Shown: positions 48,983-58,298, counted from the stretch's first letter. The stretch is DNA of 64,000 nucleotides from Rhodococcus sp. W8901 (GCF_013348805.1 NZ_CP054690.1:4898001-4962000), one strand, 5' to 3'. Notes: generated by a model not told the origin, from the letters alone. Translations and numbers: made by a program.

Positions 48983-50656
48983 CTAGGGTTTTCGCGGAGT
49001 TGTCTTCGGGCGCGGTCGACCGCCCCGAACCCGAGAGGCGCGAGGCCGACGCGGGATCTCCGGTATTTGTTCCCCGAGCAGCACACCCCATGGATCGATG
49101 TGGTCACGCTCGCGGTACCAGTCGCGCAGGATCATCAGATTCATCGCCGCGAGCGCGAACCCGAGAAGCAGGCGATGACCGGTCAGGCCGAAGATCCGGA
49201 AGTACCCTCGGCGCACGTGTAGCCGGTTGGTCTTGAGATCGCCGAACACTGACTCGATTCCCACTCGCCGGTGGTACGAGGCGAACCACTTCGAGGAGCC
49301 GTGCTGGAACGGCATCCGAATGTTCGGGAAGTCCTCATCATGCAGGGTCACTGTTTTGGCGCAGCCGCACTCGTGCCCGGGGCCGAGTTGGTCGCAGTGC
49401 ACGGTGGGCACCTCGTAACCCTGTCGCATCGACTTCGGGGCGTGAGGGCTGCGAACACTGCCCGAGATGCCGGGCCCACGATAGCGTCGCGCTCCGTCCC
49501 ACCGCCGCGCGCCGTGCGGTACAAATGCGTACGGTTGCCGTTGGCGTCGCTGCTGCTGCGCACGCTCGCGTTGTTCGCTGGTCATGTCACGTGTGATCGG
49601 TGTGACCTCGACGAGTCCGGGTGGAATACAGGTGGTGTAGAGCGTGCCGTCGATCCACATCGTTCCGGGTACAGGGCCTGGGTGAACTCCCAACTGGTTT
49701 GGATGCAAGTCGACGATCAGGATGCACCCCCGCTCGAGCAACGGAAGTGAGAAGGTGGCCGGGTGGGTGTAGTTGTAGGCGCGGTCGCACAGGACCTCGC
49801 GGGGCGCGGGCAGGTCGCCGGCCCTGTCGAGTGCGACGAGCCCCGCAGCACCTCGGTGGGATCCGGCCGGTTCGAGATCGAGTGCTCGCGCGACGTGCGG
49901 GACCTGCATGTGGCCCCGGCCGGGAATGTCGGTGACAACATGCGCTTCGTAACCGAGGTAGATCTCCGATTCCCCGAAGCTTGCGCTCCGCCAACCCATT
50001 CGGGCATCGACATCGTGGCTGTATATGCAGCGTCCGTCCGGCCCGATCGGTGCACTGGGCCGATGCCGGCCACGCGTGGGCGCGTGAGGGTGCGCTGGAT
50101 CCGGTGGTGTTGCAGAACTGTCGGGGGGCGGTGGCGCGTCAGGGTCTGCGTCGACGATCGGGTTCGCAAACAGGACTCTCGCCCAGCCGGGGATGTCCGT
50201 TCCGTCGACGGCGACAGCGCCGCTCGGTGGCTGGCCCTGCAGTGACGCATCCAGGAGGGCCTGCGCTACCGTTCCCGAATCCCACTGCGTGTCGGTTGAG
50301 CACTCGCATGCCCGACAGAGCTTACGGAAGGCGTCGCACACCATCTTGTACGTCACGTCCACATGCGGATCCAGGCCGACGTCACGTCGTTGCGAGAAAC
50401 TCCAGCCGCGGATGGTGGCGGTGATCATGACCAGGTGCATGTCGGGGCCCAGCAGCGGAGTGAGCAATGCGGCTGCCAGGAACGCGTCCGCAGTCAGGAC
50501 CCGGTGGGCTCCGGCCCTCTTGTCGAAGGCATGGTGGATGAAATCCCCGGCCTCGCAACATTTCAGCACGGCGAGGATACGTTTCCACTGCCACGGCCGG
50601 CACACGTTCGTTCGTGTGTCGATCTCCCTCGCCGAGTGCCTCCGAACGCTCCTCAT
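48983..50656 (-). CDS. DDE transposase (IS4/IS1182-like)
   Basis: A 557-residue protein. Candidate catalytic acids: Asp in AVDGTDIPGWARV, Asp in REVLCDRAYNYTHP and Glu in YHRRVGIESVFGDLKTNRLH. The last segment, followed by GYFRIFGLTGHRLLLGFALA, is the typical C-terminal end of DDE_Tnp_1-type transposases. A long Pro/Asp-rich insertion (about 175-215) and a Cys/His stretch (about 440-455) are unusual. I could not identify clear terminal inverted repeats, so the element's limits are undefined. It is the first gene after tRNA-Gly. Confidence 0.75.
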   Translation of the reverse strand: MRSVRRHSAREIDTRTNVCRPWQWKRILAVLKCCEAGDFIHHAFDKRAGAHRVLTADAFLAAALLTPLLGPDMHLVMITATIRGWSFSQRRDVGLDPHVDVTYKMVCDAFRKLCRACECSTDTQWDSGTVAQALLDASLQGQPPSGAVAVDGTDIPGWARVLFANPIVDADPDAPPPPDSSATPPDPAHPHAPTRGRHRPSAPIGPDGRCIYSHDVDARMGWRSASFGESEIYLGYEAHVVTDIPGRGHMQVPHVARALDLEPAGSHRGAAGLVALDRAGDLPAPREVLCDRAYNYTHPATFSLPLLERGCILIVDLHPNQLGVHPGPVPGTMWIDGTLYTTCIPPGLVEVTPITRDMTSEQRERAQQQRRQRQPYAFVPHGARRWDGARRYRGPGISGSVRSPHAPKSMRQGYEVPTVHCDQLGPGHECGCAKTVTLHDEDFPNIRMPFQHGSSKWFASYHRRVGIESVFGDLKTNRLHVRRGYFRIFGLTGHRLLLGFALAAMNLMILRDWYRERDHIDPWGVLLGEQIPEIPRRPRASRVRGGRPRPKTTPRKP

Positions 50657-50801
50657 GGCGTCACCGTCTGCGGGATCAGACCCGATTGGCCGACTGCGCA
50701 GGAGCCGGGCACCGTATCAGGACTGCGATACCGACCAGGTGAGAACAGGGTTCGACACAAGTACGCGGCAGTCGTGTGAGGAAGGTGTGTGTTCATGTCA
50801 C

Positions 50802-51596
50802 TCACCAAGGCGCGGCGTTCGATATCACGTCGATCTCGTGGGCGGTCCACCTCCGAGGTGTCACGCCGACGTGCTCAGCCAATGGACGTACATTGATCCC
50901 GATCCCGTGACCCGACAAACGGAGGAACACCGGCAAGGGAACCGACCTGAGCATCAGCACTTCCCAGGTCAGTCGTAGTCGGATGGCCGAGACGTACTGC
51001 AGCGCTGCAGGTATATCGCACCTCGCGATCACCTCCGGCACGTACGACGGTCGCGGCGGTGAATCGACGATCAACCGGCCAGCCCCTGCCCTGCGCGCAA
51101 GCTCGCGCACTGTCGGCGCGTACCGGTCAAGCACCGGAACCACCCGCGGACGTGCACCCGGGACGGCGATCAGCACGTGGGATCGACGTAAGGACACGTC
51201 CGAACCGGTCACGTCCACCATCTCCTTCGACGTCAGGCCGGCGCCGAGGCCCAACGCCACCACCCCCGTCAAGACCCGCACACGCGTCGGGGTCGACTGC
51301 CGGCCAGCGCAGTCGATCAGTCGGCGTATCTGAGTGTCGGTGTACGGCACCTTGGTCGTCTTGTAGGAGATGACCTCCCTGCGCGGCTGCCAGGGGGCCA
51401 CTGTGGTGACCCTGCGGGACACGGTCGTCAGCGTCGCCCGCCTGCAGGAGCGTGTCCGTTCCGCGAACCCCTCCATCGTCTGCACATACCTATTCACCGT
51501 TGCCGGATGAAAGATCTGCTCGACATCCAGGGGCAGCCCTTGATCGACAGCCCACGACACGAGCGCGGTCACTTCCACCATCTGGGACTGCTGCAC
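50802..51596 (-). CDS. degenerate tyrosine-recombinase-like protein, 5' end replaced by an IS
   Basis: A frame of about 264 residues. The segment GVVALGLGAGLTSKEMVDV corresponds to the first box of tyrosine recombinases (normally GxGLRxSE), but the catalytic Arg is replaced. RLRLTWEVLMLRSVPLPVFL followed by RLSGHGIGINVRPL resembles the second box and GH motif, without a recognisable terminal Tyr. It is probably inactive or has another role. The reading frame runs into the left inverted repeat of the neighbouring IS3-type element (51584-51596), so the natural N-terminus is missing. Confidence 0.45.
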   Translation of the reverse strand: MQQSQMVEVTALVSWAVDQGLPLDVEQIFHPATVNRYVQTMEGFAERTRSCRRATLTTVSRRVTTVAPWQPRREVISYKTTKVPYTDTQIRRLIDCAGRQSTPTRVRVLTGVVALGLGAGLTSKEMVDVTGSDVSLRRSHVLIAVPGARPRVVPVLDRYAPTVRELARRAGAGRLIVDSPPRPSYVPEVIARCDIPAALQYVSAIRLRLTWEVLMLRSVPLPVFLRLSGHGIGINVRPLAEHVGVTPRRWTAHEIDVISNAAPW

Positions 51597-51652
51597 GAAT
51601 AGGTGACATCTGATCTGTGGTGCCGGAAGGCACTGCTGGAAGGATGTGCCCT

Positions 51653-51946
51653 GTGCCGAAGCCGTATCCCAAGGAGTTCCGTGACGACGTCGTCCGCGTG
51701 GCCCGCAATCGCGAACCGGGCCAGCAGCTGAAGCGGATCGCCGCTGATTTCGGGATCAGCGAGTCCTGCCTGGCGAACTGGATGAAGGCCGCCGACGTCG
51801 AGGACGGCGTCAAGCCAGGAACCACCACAAGTGAGAACGCCGAGCTGCGCGAGGCTCGGAAACGGATCCGGCTGCTCGAACAGGAGAACGAGGTCCTGCG
51901 CCGGGCCGCGGCGTATCTGTCGCAGGCGAACCTGCCGGGAAAATGA
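51653..51946 (+). CDS. IS3-family transposase OrfA
   Basis: About 97 residues: a helix-turn-helix (KPYPKEFRDDVVRVARN, then IAADFGISESCLANWMKAAD) and a leucine-zipper-like C-terminus (LREARKRIRLLEQENEVLRR). GTG 51653 was chosen because GGAAGG lies nine bases upstream; ATG 51644 has no room for a binding site. Its stop overlaps the orfB start as ATGA. Confidence 0.88.
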   Translation: MPKPYPKEFRDDVVRVARNREPGQQLKRIAADFGISESCLANWMKAADVEDGVKPGTTTSENAELREARKRIRLLEQENEVLRRAAAYLSQANLPGK

Positions 51947-52830
51947 TCTACCCGCTCGTCCGCGAGTTGGCCGCCGACGGCATTCCCGTCGCGGTGACGT
52001 GCAGGGTCCTCAGAATCGCACGTCAGCCTTACTACCGGTGGCTGGCCGCACCGGTGACCGCTGCCGAGCTCGACGAGGCGTACAGGGCCAACGCACTGTT
52101 CGACGCTCACCGCGACGACCCCGAATTCGGTTACCGGTTCCTCGTCGACGAAGCCGCCGACGCAGGCCAGACGATGGCACCGCGCACCGGGTGGCGGATC
52201 TGTTCGGCTAACAAGTGGTGGAGCTCGTTCGGCAAGAAGCGCGGCACCAAAAACGTCCGTTCCGGTCCGCCGGTCCACGCCGATCTCGTCGCCCGGAACT
52301 TCACCGCCGATGAGCGGAATCGGTTGTGGCTCACAGATATCACCGAGCATCACACCGGCGAGGGCAAGCTCTACCTGTGCGCGATCAAGGACGTGCACTC
52401 GAACCGAATCGTCGGCTACTCCATCGACTCGAAGATGAAGGCCCGACTCGCGGTCGACGCCCTCGACTCGGCCGTCGCCCGCCGGGCCGCGGCCGGTGAT
52501 CCGGTGGCCGGCTGCGTGGTTCACAGCGACCGCGGATCGCAGTTCCGTTCACGGAAATTCGTCCACGCCCTCGGCCGGCACGCGATGGTCGGATCGATGG
52601 GCCGAGTCGGCGCCTGCGGCGACAACGCCGCGATGGAATCGTTCTTCTCACTGCTGCAGAAGAACGTCCTCGACCGCCAGCCCTGGGCGACCCGGAACGA
52701 CCTTCGGATCGCGATCGTCACCTGGATCGAACGGACCTACCACCGCCGCCGACGCCAAGCCAGGCTCGGCAAGTTGACCCCCATCGAATACGAGACCATC
52801 ATGACCACACCAGCCACTCAGGCTGCGTGA
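51943..52830 (+). CDS. IS3-family transposase OrfB
   Basis: A 295-residue integrase-core transposase. It has Asp in LWLTDITEHHTGEGK, Asp in VVHSDRGSQFRSRKF, Glu in NAAMESFFSLLQKNVLD, and the C-terminal WIERTYHRRRRQARLGKLTP segment. Normal length, no stops; it looks functional. It differs clearly from the IS3-family element at the left of the window, so two independent acquisitions are likely. Confidence 0.92.
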   Translation: MIYPLVRELAADGIPVAVTCRVLRIARQPYYRWLAAPVTAAELDEAYRANALFDAHRDDPEFGYRFLVDEAADAGQTMAPRTGWRICSANKWWSSFGKKRGTKNVRSGPPVHADLVARNFTADERNRLWLTDITEHHTGEGKLYLCAIKDVHSNRIVGYSIDSKMKARLAVDALDSAVARRAAAGDPVAGCVVHSDRGSQFRSRKFVHALGRHAMVGSMGRVGACGDNAAMESFFSLLQKNVLDRQPWATRNDLRIAIVTWIERTYHRRRRQARLGKLTPIEYETIMTTPATQAA

Positions 52831-53118
52831 CCGAACCTGTCACCTGATGGTGCAGCAGTCCCGAGGTCTGTTGAGGGGATTCCAGTGCAGTTAGCGTCGC
52901 ACACGACCGAGTAGGTCAAGATGTCAACCAAACCGGGGGCAGTCCCGGCCACCGTCGGGACCGCTCAGGGTTTGGAGTGCCACGAGCCTCAACACATGCT
53001 CGTTGGCGGACGCGCATTGGGACCGAATGTGCCTGGCGGGACGGTGATACAACGGTTTCAGCCCAACGCTGCAGCAGCTCAGTGGTGCATGGGATACGGC
53101 GCGTGTTGACTCAACCGA

Positions 53119-53412
53119 TCAGAACTCCGGTCGCATCGAGGGCGGCAGCGAAGCGTCGTACTCCGCTTTCGATCGGATCCGTACCTGGGCCATCGTCGGG
53201 CAGGTCCATCCTGGCTCGCCTGGTTCCGGCCCCCAGTCGTCGAGCCACCAAGGCATGATTCCAAGCACGTGGTCGATTCTCTGATCGTCGCGCCAGACAG
53301 CGAACTGCATTCCGAACTTGCGCAGTGCAAACAGGCAGTCGCGTACGTATCTGAGGCCTGCCAGCACCTCACGCGCATCGTGCTCAGTGATGGTGATGAG
53401 GCTCAGCGATAG
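53119..53412 (-). pseudogene. 3' fragment of an unknown gene cut by IS21
   Basis: The frame comes out of the left end of the IS21 element and ends at 53119. The non-IS part (about 95 residues) contains LITITEHDAREVLAGLRYVR, LRKFGMQFAVWRDDQRIDHV and LGIMPWWLDDWGPEPGEPGW. I do not recognise it. The LITITEHDA stretch resembles VTVTIDGAH at the end of the gene on the other side of the IS (55781), so the two may be related or once joined. Confidence 0.4.
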
Positions 53413-53455
53413 TGCTCGCTTGTGCTCAACGAAAGTGCCCACTCGTGGGCGGGGT

Positions 53456-54301
53456 TCACTGTAACGGTTGCCGGGTTCCGGTGACGGTCTTGCGGAGCTT
53501 TTCGGCGCGGGCGTGGTGGTCACGCAGGCGGTAGGAGTCGCCGTCGAGATTGAGCACGACGGAGCGGTGCAGGAGCCGGTCGAGCATCGCGGCGGCGACG
53601 GTGGTGTCGCCGAGGACCTCACCCCACTCACCGACACCGCGGTTGGTGGTGATGACGATCGATGTCTTCAGATATCGTTGTGCGACAACCTGAAACAACG
53701 CCGATGCCGCTTCGCCCGGCAGTGGCAGGTAGCCGAGTTCGTCGATCACCAGCAGCGTCGGCCCGGCGTAGAACCGCATTGTCGTCGCCCACCTGCCCTC
53801 GATCGCCGCCCGATGGCATCGGGCGGCGAGATCTGCGGCGGTGGTGAAGTAGGTGCGGTAGCCGGCGTGCGCCGCGGCGCGGGCGAGTCCGACCGACAGG
53901 TGTGTCTTCCCGACCCCAGGCGGGCCGATGAGCAGCACATTCGTCGCAGTCTCGAGGTAGCGGCAGGTGCCGAGCTCGGCGATCAACCGCCGGTCGACAC
54001 CGGGTGCGGAATCGAAGTCGAAGTCCTCGAGCGAGGCCGGGGTGGGCAGGCACGCGAACCGCAGCCGCCCGGCCAGGCGACGGGCTTCGGTGGCGTCGAC
54101 CTCGATCGACAACAACTCCTCGAGGGTTGCGGTCATCGACAGGCCGTCCTTCTGCGCGCGATCGAGAACCGACGGCAGCGCTTCGGCGGCGTCGTGCAGT
54201 TTCAGCGTCGCCAGGTGTCCACGGAGGCGTTGGTAGAGGCTCGCCGCCTGCGCGGTGCCTGGCGCCGGGGCAGTGTCGACGGTGGTGGGTGTGGTGGTCA
54301 T
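53456..54301 (-). CDS. istB: IS21-type helper ATPase IstB
   Basis: A 281-residue AAA+ ATPase. Walker A GPPGVGKTHLSVGLA (about 126-140, Lys132) and Walker B LLVIDELGYLPL (about 182-193) are intact. IstB forms filaments on target DNA and recruits IstA. ATG 54301 overlaps the istA stop (ATGA). Length and motifs are normal. Confidence 0.93.
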   Translation of the reverse strand: MTTTPTTVDTAPAPGTAQAASLYQRLRGHLATLKLHDAAEALPSVLDRAQKDGLSMTATLEELLSIEVDATEARRLAGRLRFACLPTPASLEDFDFDSAPGVDRRLIAELGTCRYLETATNVLLIGPPGVGKTHLSVGLARAAAHAGYRTYFTTAADLAARCHRAAIEGRWATTMRFYAGPTLLVIDELGYLPLPGEAASALFQVVAQRYLKTSIVITTNRGVGEWGEVLGDTTVAAAMLDRLLHRSVVLNLDGDSYRLRDHHARAEKLRKTVTGTRQPLQ

Positions 54302-55658
54302 GCGAGGGTGTTCCTTCCTCGGGCGGCGCGCTCATAGGCGGCCAGGTCGGTGACGGTCGAAGTGCTTGCTGGAGTTGATGTTTCGCCCGCCTTGGCGATC
54401 TCGACGACGCCCCGGCGCAACGCTTCTGCTGCTGCGAGTGCGTCCGGTCCGGGTGGGATGCGTTCCTTGCGGCGGTGCGGGCGCCCACCTGCCGAGGCGG
54501 TGGCCATCGCCGCCTGTTCGAGTGCCACGACGTGGCCGTGGTCGCGGACGATCGCCCCGGCGCCGTCGGGTGCGAGTCGGTGCCGGGCGACGGTGATCTG
54601 TGAGGAGGTGACGATATCGACGACGTCGCCGCCGAGGACCCGGGAGACGGTGACCTGTGCTGCCGCGAGCTCCGGTGGCACCGAGTAGCGGTTGCCGCGG
54701 TAGGCGACCAGCGCCTGCCGGCTGACGGCCCGCGCCTCGGTGACAACCGCCGGATACGGCGCCGGCGGCTGTGCGGTTCGGTGGCGGCGACAGCCGCGAC
54801 CGAGGAGCGGCCGCCGGAGGTGGGCCGCAGGCGGGTGTCACCCCGCAGTCGACAGAACTCGTCCAGACTCGCCTGCGCCTGCTCGACTGTGATGTCGTCG
54901 GGCAGGGTTCGCCACCACCGCTGTGCGGCAGTGTGATTGGCCTTCTCGACCACACCCTTGCGGTTCCCGGACCGCGGTGGGCAGATCGCGACCGAGACGC
55001 CGTAGTGCTTGGCGACACCGGCGAACGTGGCGGTGACCTTCCCTGACTCCGGATGGCAGACCGTCGCCATGCGATCGAACCGCCAGACGCGGGTCAGGCC
55101 GCCGAGTTTGCGCACGATGCGGTCGAGGCCGTCGATCAGATGCGGCTGCGTCATCGCCGGGGCGAGCACCCCGCGCCACCGCCCCGAATGCGCGAGGGAG
55201 CCGACCAGCAGATACGCCGTCTTGCCCCGGCCCCACCCGGCCGGCGGGTTCGGCAGCTCCACCCAGTCCCATTGGATTTCCTCGCCGGGCGGGTGCTCGA
55301 TCACCGCGTTCGGGCGGTCCGTTGCGCACGCGCACGACTCGCATACGGGTCGTAGTTTTCGTCGGCGGATCTGGCGGGTCAGCGTCTGATACGACGACGC
55401 ATAGCCGAGCTGTTCGAGTTCGTCGCACAGGGTGCGGGCCCACAGGTGCGGGTCCTCGGCCAGGCGGGCGGTGACGTAGTCGACGAACGGTTCGAAGGGG
55501 TCCTCGCGTGCGGATTTACGCACACCGGGAGTGGTGACCCCGTTCAGGTAGTTGCGGACCGTCCTGCGGTTGCGGCCGGTGTGGCGGGCGATCGCCGAGA
55601 TCGTCCAGCCTCGTTTGTGCAGTGCGTGTATCTCCAAGTCGTCCTCCCATGTCAACAT
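54298..55658 (-). pseudogene. istA: IS21-type transposase istA, frameshifted
   Basis: The first part (55658 to about 54780) has the N-terminal HTH (WTISAIARHTGRNRRTVRNY) and the integrase core with Asp in GEEIQWDWVELP, Asp in RVWRFDRMATVCHPESG and Glu in GNRKGVVEKANH. After about 54780 this frame becomes an Arg-rich nonsense stretch. The natural continuation (VPPELAAAQVTVSRVLGGDV to the stop at 54298) lies in another frame. The break is within the CG-rich run at 54765-54785 and corresponds to a one-base change. Catalysis needs only the first part, but the C-terminal domain would be lost. Confidence 0.85.
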
Positions 55659-55780
55659 GAGAAAGCGGGTCTCCTTCGGGGTGCTGGTGCGTGGTCAGAG
55701 ACCACCAGCATCGAAGGAGACCCGCCCTCATTGGCGGAGCCACACGGGTGAGCACTTTCGGTGAGCAGGACTGAGCAGGA

Positions 55781-56308
55781 TCAATGAGCGCCATCAATGG
55801 TGACTGTCACTCGGTTGTGCTGGGCCCATCCGCCGTCCGTGGACATCTCGTCGGGCTCGCGGAACGGCACTCGAAGCAGGGTTACGGTTTGGTCGGGGGT
55901 TGTTCCGGTTATCGATTTGAAATGCAGCATGTGACCGAGGTTGTCTCGCATTTCTTTGGCGCGCTTGCACTCAGCGGTCCACATCGTGTTGGCGGGCAGC
56001 CTGAGGTTGAGCTTCCGTGCGAGCCGGCGCATGTCCCGCGCGACGTTCTCACCGTCGGGATGGACGAATGGCGGCTCCGTGGGAGGTTCCTCAGCGAGGG
56101 CATAGTGAAAGAACCGAACCTCCTCGATCACTGTCTCCCATGCGCCGCACACCTGCCACAGCAGGCGCTCCACGACCAGTGAAGGGACGAACAATCGCTC
56201 CGCAGCACGGTGGTTCGCTTCGATCTGCCGCAAGCCCTCTTCCATCGTCGCCGCCAGGCTCGGCTGGTCGTCGAACTGGTCGGACGTGGACCCTTCGGTG
56301 CTCCTCAT
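55781..56308 (-). CDS. unknown protein with a HEPN-like R-x4-H motif
   Basis: About 175 residues, mostly helical. The helix CKRAKEMRDNLGHMLHFKS contains R-D-N-L-G-H, which fits the R(N/D/H)xxxH pattern of HEPN ribonucleases, and is preceded by a second long helix (VVERLLWQVCGAWETVIEEV). I do not recognise the family, and one short motif is weak evidence. The gene ends four bases from the right end of IS21, so its 3' end may have been altered by the insertion. ATG 56308 is chosen; an in-frame start at 56350 is possible. Confidence 0.45.
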   Translation of the reverse strand: MRSTEGSTSDQFDDQPSLAATMEEGLRQIEANHRAAERLFVPSLVVERLLWQVCGAWETVIEEVRFFHYALAEEPPTEPPFVHPDGENVARDMRRLARKLNLRLPANTMWTAECKRAKEMRDNLGHMLHFKSITGTTPDQTVTLLRVPFREPDEMSTDGGWAQHNRVTVTIDGAH

Positions 56309-56406
56309 GCGGACAGTGTCCTGTAAATAGGGTCTTGTGGACAGTGGCAATGGATCCGGCTGTCGGTACGGGCGCCAAGCCCGACACTCCGAAGCCTGTG
56401 CAAAGG

Positions 56407-57564
56407 CTATCGGCCCTGTTCTGCATGCGTGTCTGCCTCAGCCAGTAGACCGGTGACCACATCCGTCAGAGCATCAGGGGCACTGGATAGAGGCCCAAGC
56501 ATCGATACGCGCTGGACGACTTCATCATCGCCTAGCGTGTCGACCCACTGACGGATGACGTCGTCGGCTGTCCCGTTTGGCCACGAAGTCAGTATCTCGA
56601 CCAAGCCTGACCGTGCCGCAGTTGCAACCCAGCGAGAGCGATCACGCTCGACGGCCGGAGTTGTTCCTGCGGAGGATAACGCCGTACGAATGTTCTCGTA
56701 TCCGACGGTGATGTCGAGCTCCGGCGGCAACTCGGGAACGTCATTCGTACCCGCTACCAGGACGGGGATGGCCGTTGTCCGGATCCACTTCTCGAGCCAG
56801 CCGAGCTCTTTCATGGCGATAGGCCAGGCCCCGGTGTGTGGCCGCTGAACGGAGAACATGGGCCAGATGTCAACTGGGATCCGCACGTTCCGAGGGCCTG
56901 ACGCAATCACGTCTCCGAGGCTGATCGGGAGACCGCCGTTGGCCCGGTCGTGCAATGACCTGAGCGGAATAGCGACAGTCAGATCGGGATGATCGACTTC
57001 CGGCACGACAGCACCCAGTCTGGTCATTGCTACTACGGGGGCGCGGTGCTTGGCTGCGTTGGTGTGCTCTGCCAGGACTCGCAAGGGATGATCATCAGGA
57101 GTCCGCCGCTGGAACGGCTGCAGCCGGCGGATGCGATTGACTAGCTCCGTCCCGTCCTGAAACGGTACTAATCGACGTCGGACCCGGTGGTTCAACCACG
57201 ACGTGAATGCTGTTTCTGTTGTGCAGGCAGGAAATTCGATCGCCCTGACCTCTTCATCGACAAGGGTCCGCCCAAGTATGTGCTCCACTTCGGCGTACAG
57301 CGAGTGTTCTAGCGCTCCCCTCAATTGGTTCAGACAGTCGGCAATGCATCGGGGAACGGCCTCAGGGACCGGGGCGATCGCCTTCACGACCACATGCGCC
57401 CGATGACCGTCGACGACAGTGGCAAACGTCAGCGGACCTGGGCGAAGGTATCCGGCCAACAGCCGACCAACCTCTTCGATGAGCCGATCGACGTGAGCAA
57501 GTGTTCCAATCACGTGCGACTGATGATCGGGTAGCCACCGACAACTGGAGTTCGTCTGTTGCAT
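56407..57564 (-). CDS. unknown actinobacterial protein
   Basis: About 385 residues. No family recognised. The N-terminal part has a helix CIADCLNQLRGALEHSLYAE followed by IEFPACTTE, the LRxALDH...FP pattern seen in many uncharacterised actinobacterial proteins of accessory regions. The rest is mixed alpha/beta with no membrane segment or signal peptide. ATG 57564 was chosen because the upstream in-frame extension overlaps a repeat (57634-57737). It is the next gene upstream of the HEPN-like gene on the same strand; an operon is possible but the gap is about 100 bp. Confidence 0.5.
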   Translation of the reverse strand: MQQTNSSCRWLPDHQSHVIGTLAHVDRLIEEVGRLLAGYLRPGPLTFATVVDGHRAHVVVKAIAPVPEAVPRCIADCLNQLRGALEHSLYAEVEHILGRTLVDEEVRAIEFPACTTETAFTSWLNHRVRRRLVPFQDGTELVNRIRRLQPFQRRTPDDHPLRVLAEHTNAAKHRAPVVAMTRLGAVVPEVDHPDLTVAIPLRSLHDRANGGLPISLGDVIASGPRNVRIPVDIWPMFSVQRPHTGAWPIAMKELGWLEKWIRTTAIPVLVAGTNDVPELPPELDITVGYENIRTALSSAGTTPAVERDRSRWVATAARSGLVEILTSWPNGTADDVIRQWVDTLGDDEVVQRVSMLGPLSSAPDALTDVVTGLLAEADTHAEQGR

Positions 57565-57633
57565 TCGGGCAGAGTAGCCACTGGAAGACCCGCACGGCTC
57601 GGCACGAGGCGCCGATCGCTGGGCGTTCAGACC

Positions 57634-57737
57634 GATCCAGATCTGCGTGATCCAGCGGAACCACAACGTGTGACTACCCTGCGGTCAGCTTGGACAGTCC
57701 GTATGCGGCCCAATGCAGCGCGTTAATGGTGAACACC
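57634..57737 (+). repeat. accessory-region repeat, copy A (~105 bp)
   Basis: Starts GATCCAGATCTGCGTGATC and has GTGTGACTACC near position 40, then a diverged section and the tail ATGGTGAACACCC. Copy B (62113-62217) matches along its length with substitutions; copy C (63810-63854) matches the first 43 positions. It has no coding potential. Confidence 0.6.
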
Positions 57738-57874
57738 CTGAAAACTCTCACGGAACACCGCTGGTCACACCGCATTTCATGCGGGGTCGACGTTACGGCA
57801 GCGGGTACAAGGCACGACGCGAACACGTCGCCGTGCCCACTATGTGCCACGCCGACCGGAAAGACCCCGATGCC

Positions 57875-57985
57875 ATGCCCACGCGACGCTCCCGTTCGTT
57901 CGGTTCCCTTTGCCGCCTGCCGTCCGGCAAGTGGCAAGCGCGCTACTCGACGCCGGATGCCCTGCATCACGTGGGCGATGACTCC
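57875..57985 (+). pseudogene. N-terminal remnant of a phage-type tyrosine integrase
   Basis: MPTRRSRSFGSLCRLPSGKW followed by QARYSTPDALHH is the characteristic N-terminal arm-binding start of actinophage/ICE integrases (FGS-x-RKLPSGRWQARY pattern). Homology ends after about 35 residues and no catalytic domain follows; the frame continues with unrelated sequence. From here to 58298 I see no other gene. It indicates a decayed integrative element in this region. Confidence 0.6.
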
Positions 57986-58298
57986 GACGACGTCGACAAT
58001 CTTGACATCCGAGGCGAACTGCCCCTAGCTTCAGCGACATTCGTGCAGGCGCAATCGGGTCCGAGGATGTCGGTGAAGGAATCACCATCTTCGATGTGCC
58101 TCTTGAGGTAGCGCGAGCGCTGACCGGAATCCGTCGAGACGCTGATGACATCCCGCAACTGACCAGACTTGACTGACCCAGACCCCAGTCAGTGCCCGTA
58201 CGGGTGCCCACGCTCGGCATGAGCGTGCGTCGTCAGACACACGCTCATGCCGAATTGAGGGCACTTGTGAGGGTTGGATGCGGTTCGAGATCAGTCCA

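Larger units (their letters stand above)
51584..52862 (+). mobile_element. IS3-family insertion sequence (second, different type)
   Basis: Terminal inverted repeats GGGACTGCTGCAC (51584-51596) and GTGCAGCAGTCCC (52850-52862) are perfect for 13 bp. After four mismatched bases they continue with AGGTGACA and its complement. Inside are intact orfA and orfB. No 3-bp target duplication is visible, so the flanks may have recombined after insertion. The left end lies in the recombinase-like gene. Confidence 0.85.
53413..55777 (-). mobile_element. IS21-family insertion sequence
   Basis: It encodes istA and istB in the usual ATGA-overlapping order. The ends share related terminal sequences. On the left TGCTC (53413) and TGCTCAACGAAAGTGC (53423-53438) match the complement of the right end, TGCTCACCGAAAGTGC (55752-55767) with another TGCTC outside (to 55777). 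Such repeated end motifs are usual for IS21. No clear target duplication is visible. istA carries a frameshift, so the element is probably immobile on its own. Confidence 0.8.

Noticed and set aside
52921-53109. 62-residue open frame between the IS3-type element and the IS21-cut fragment
   Set aside because: No convincing start signal or family resemblance; flanked by rearranged DNA.
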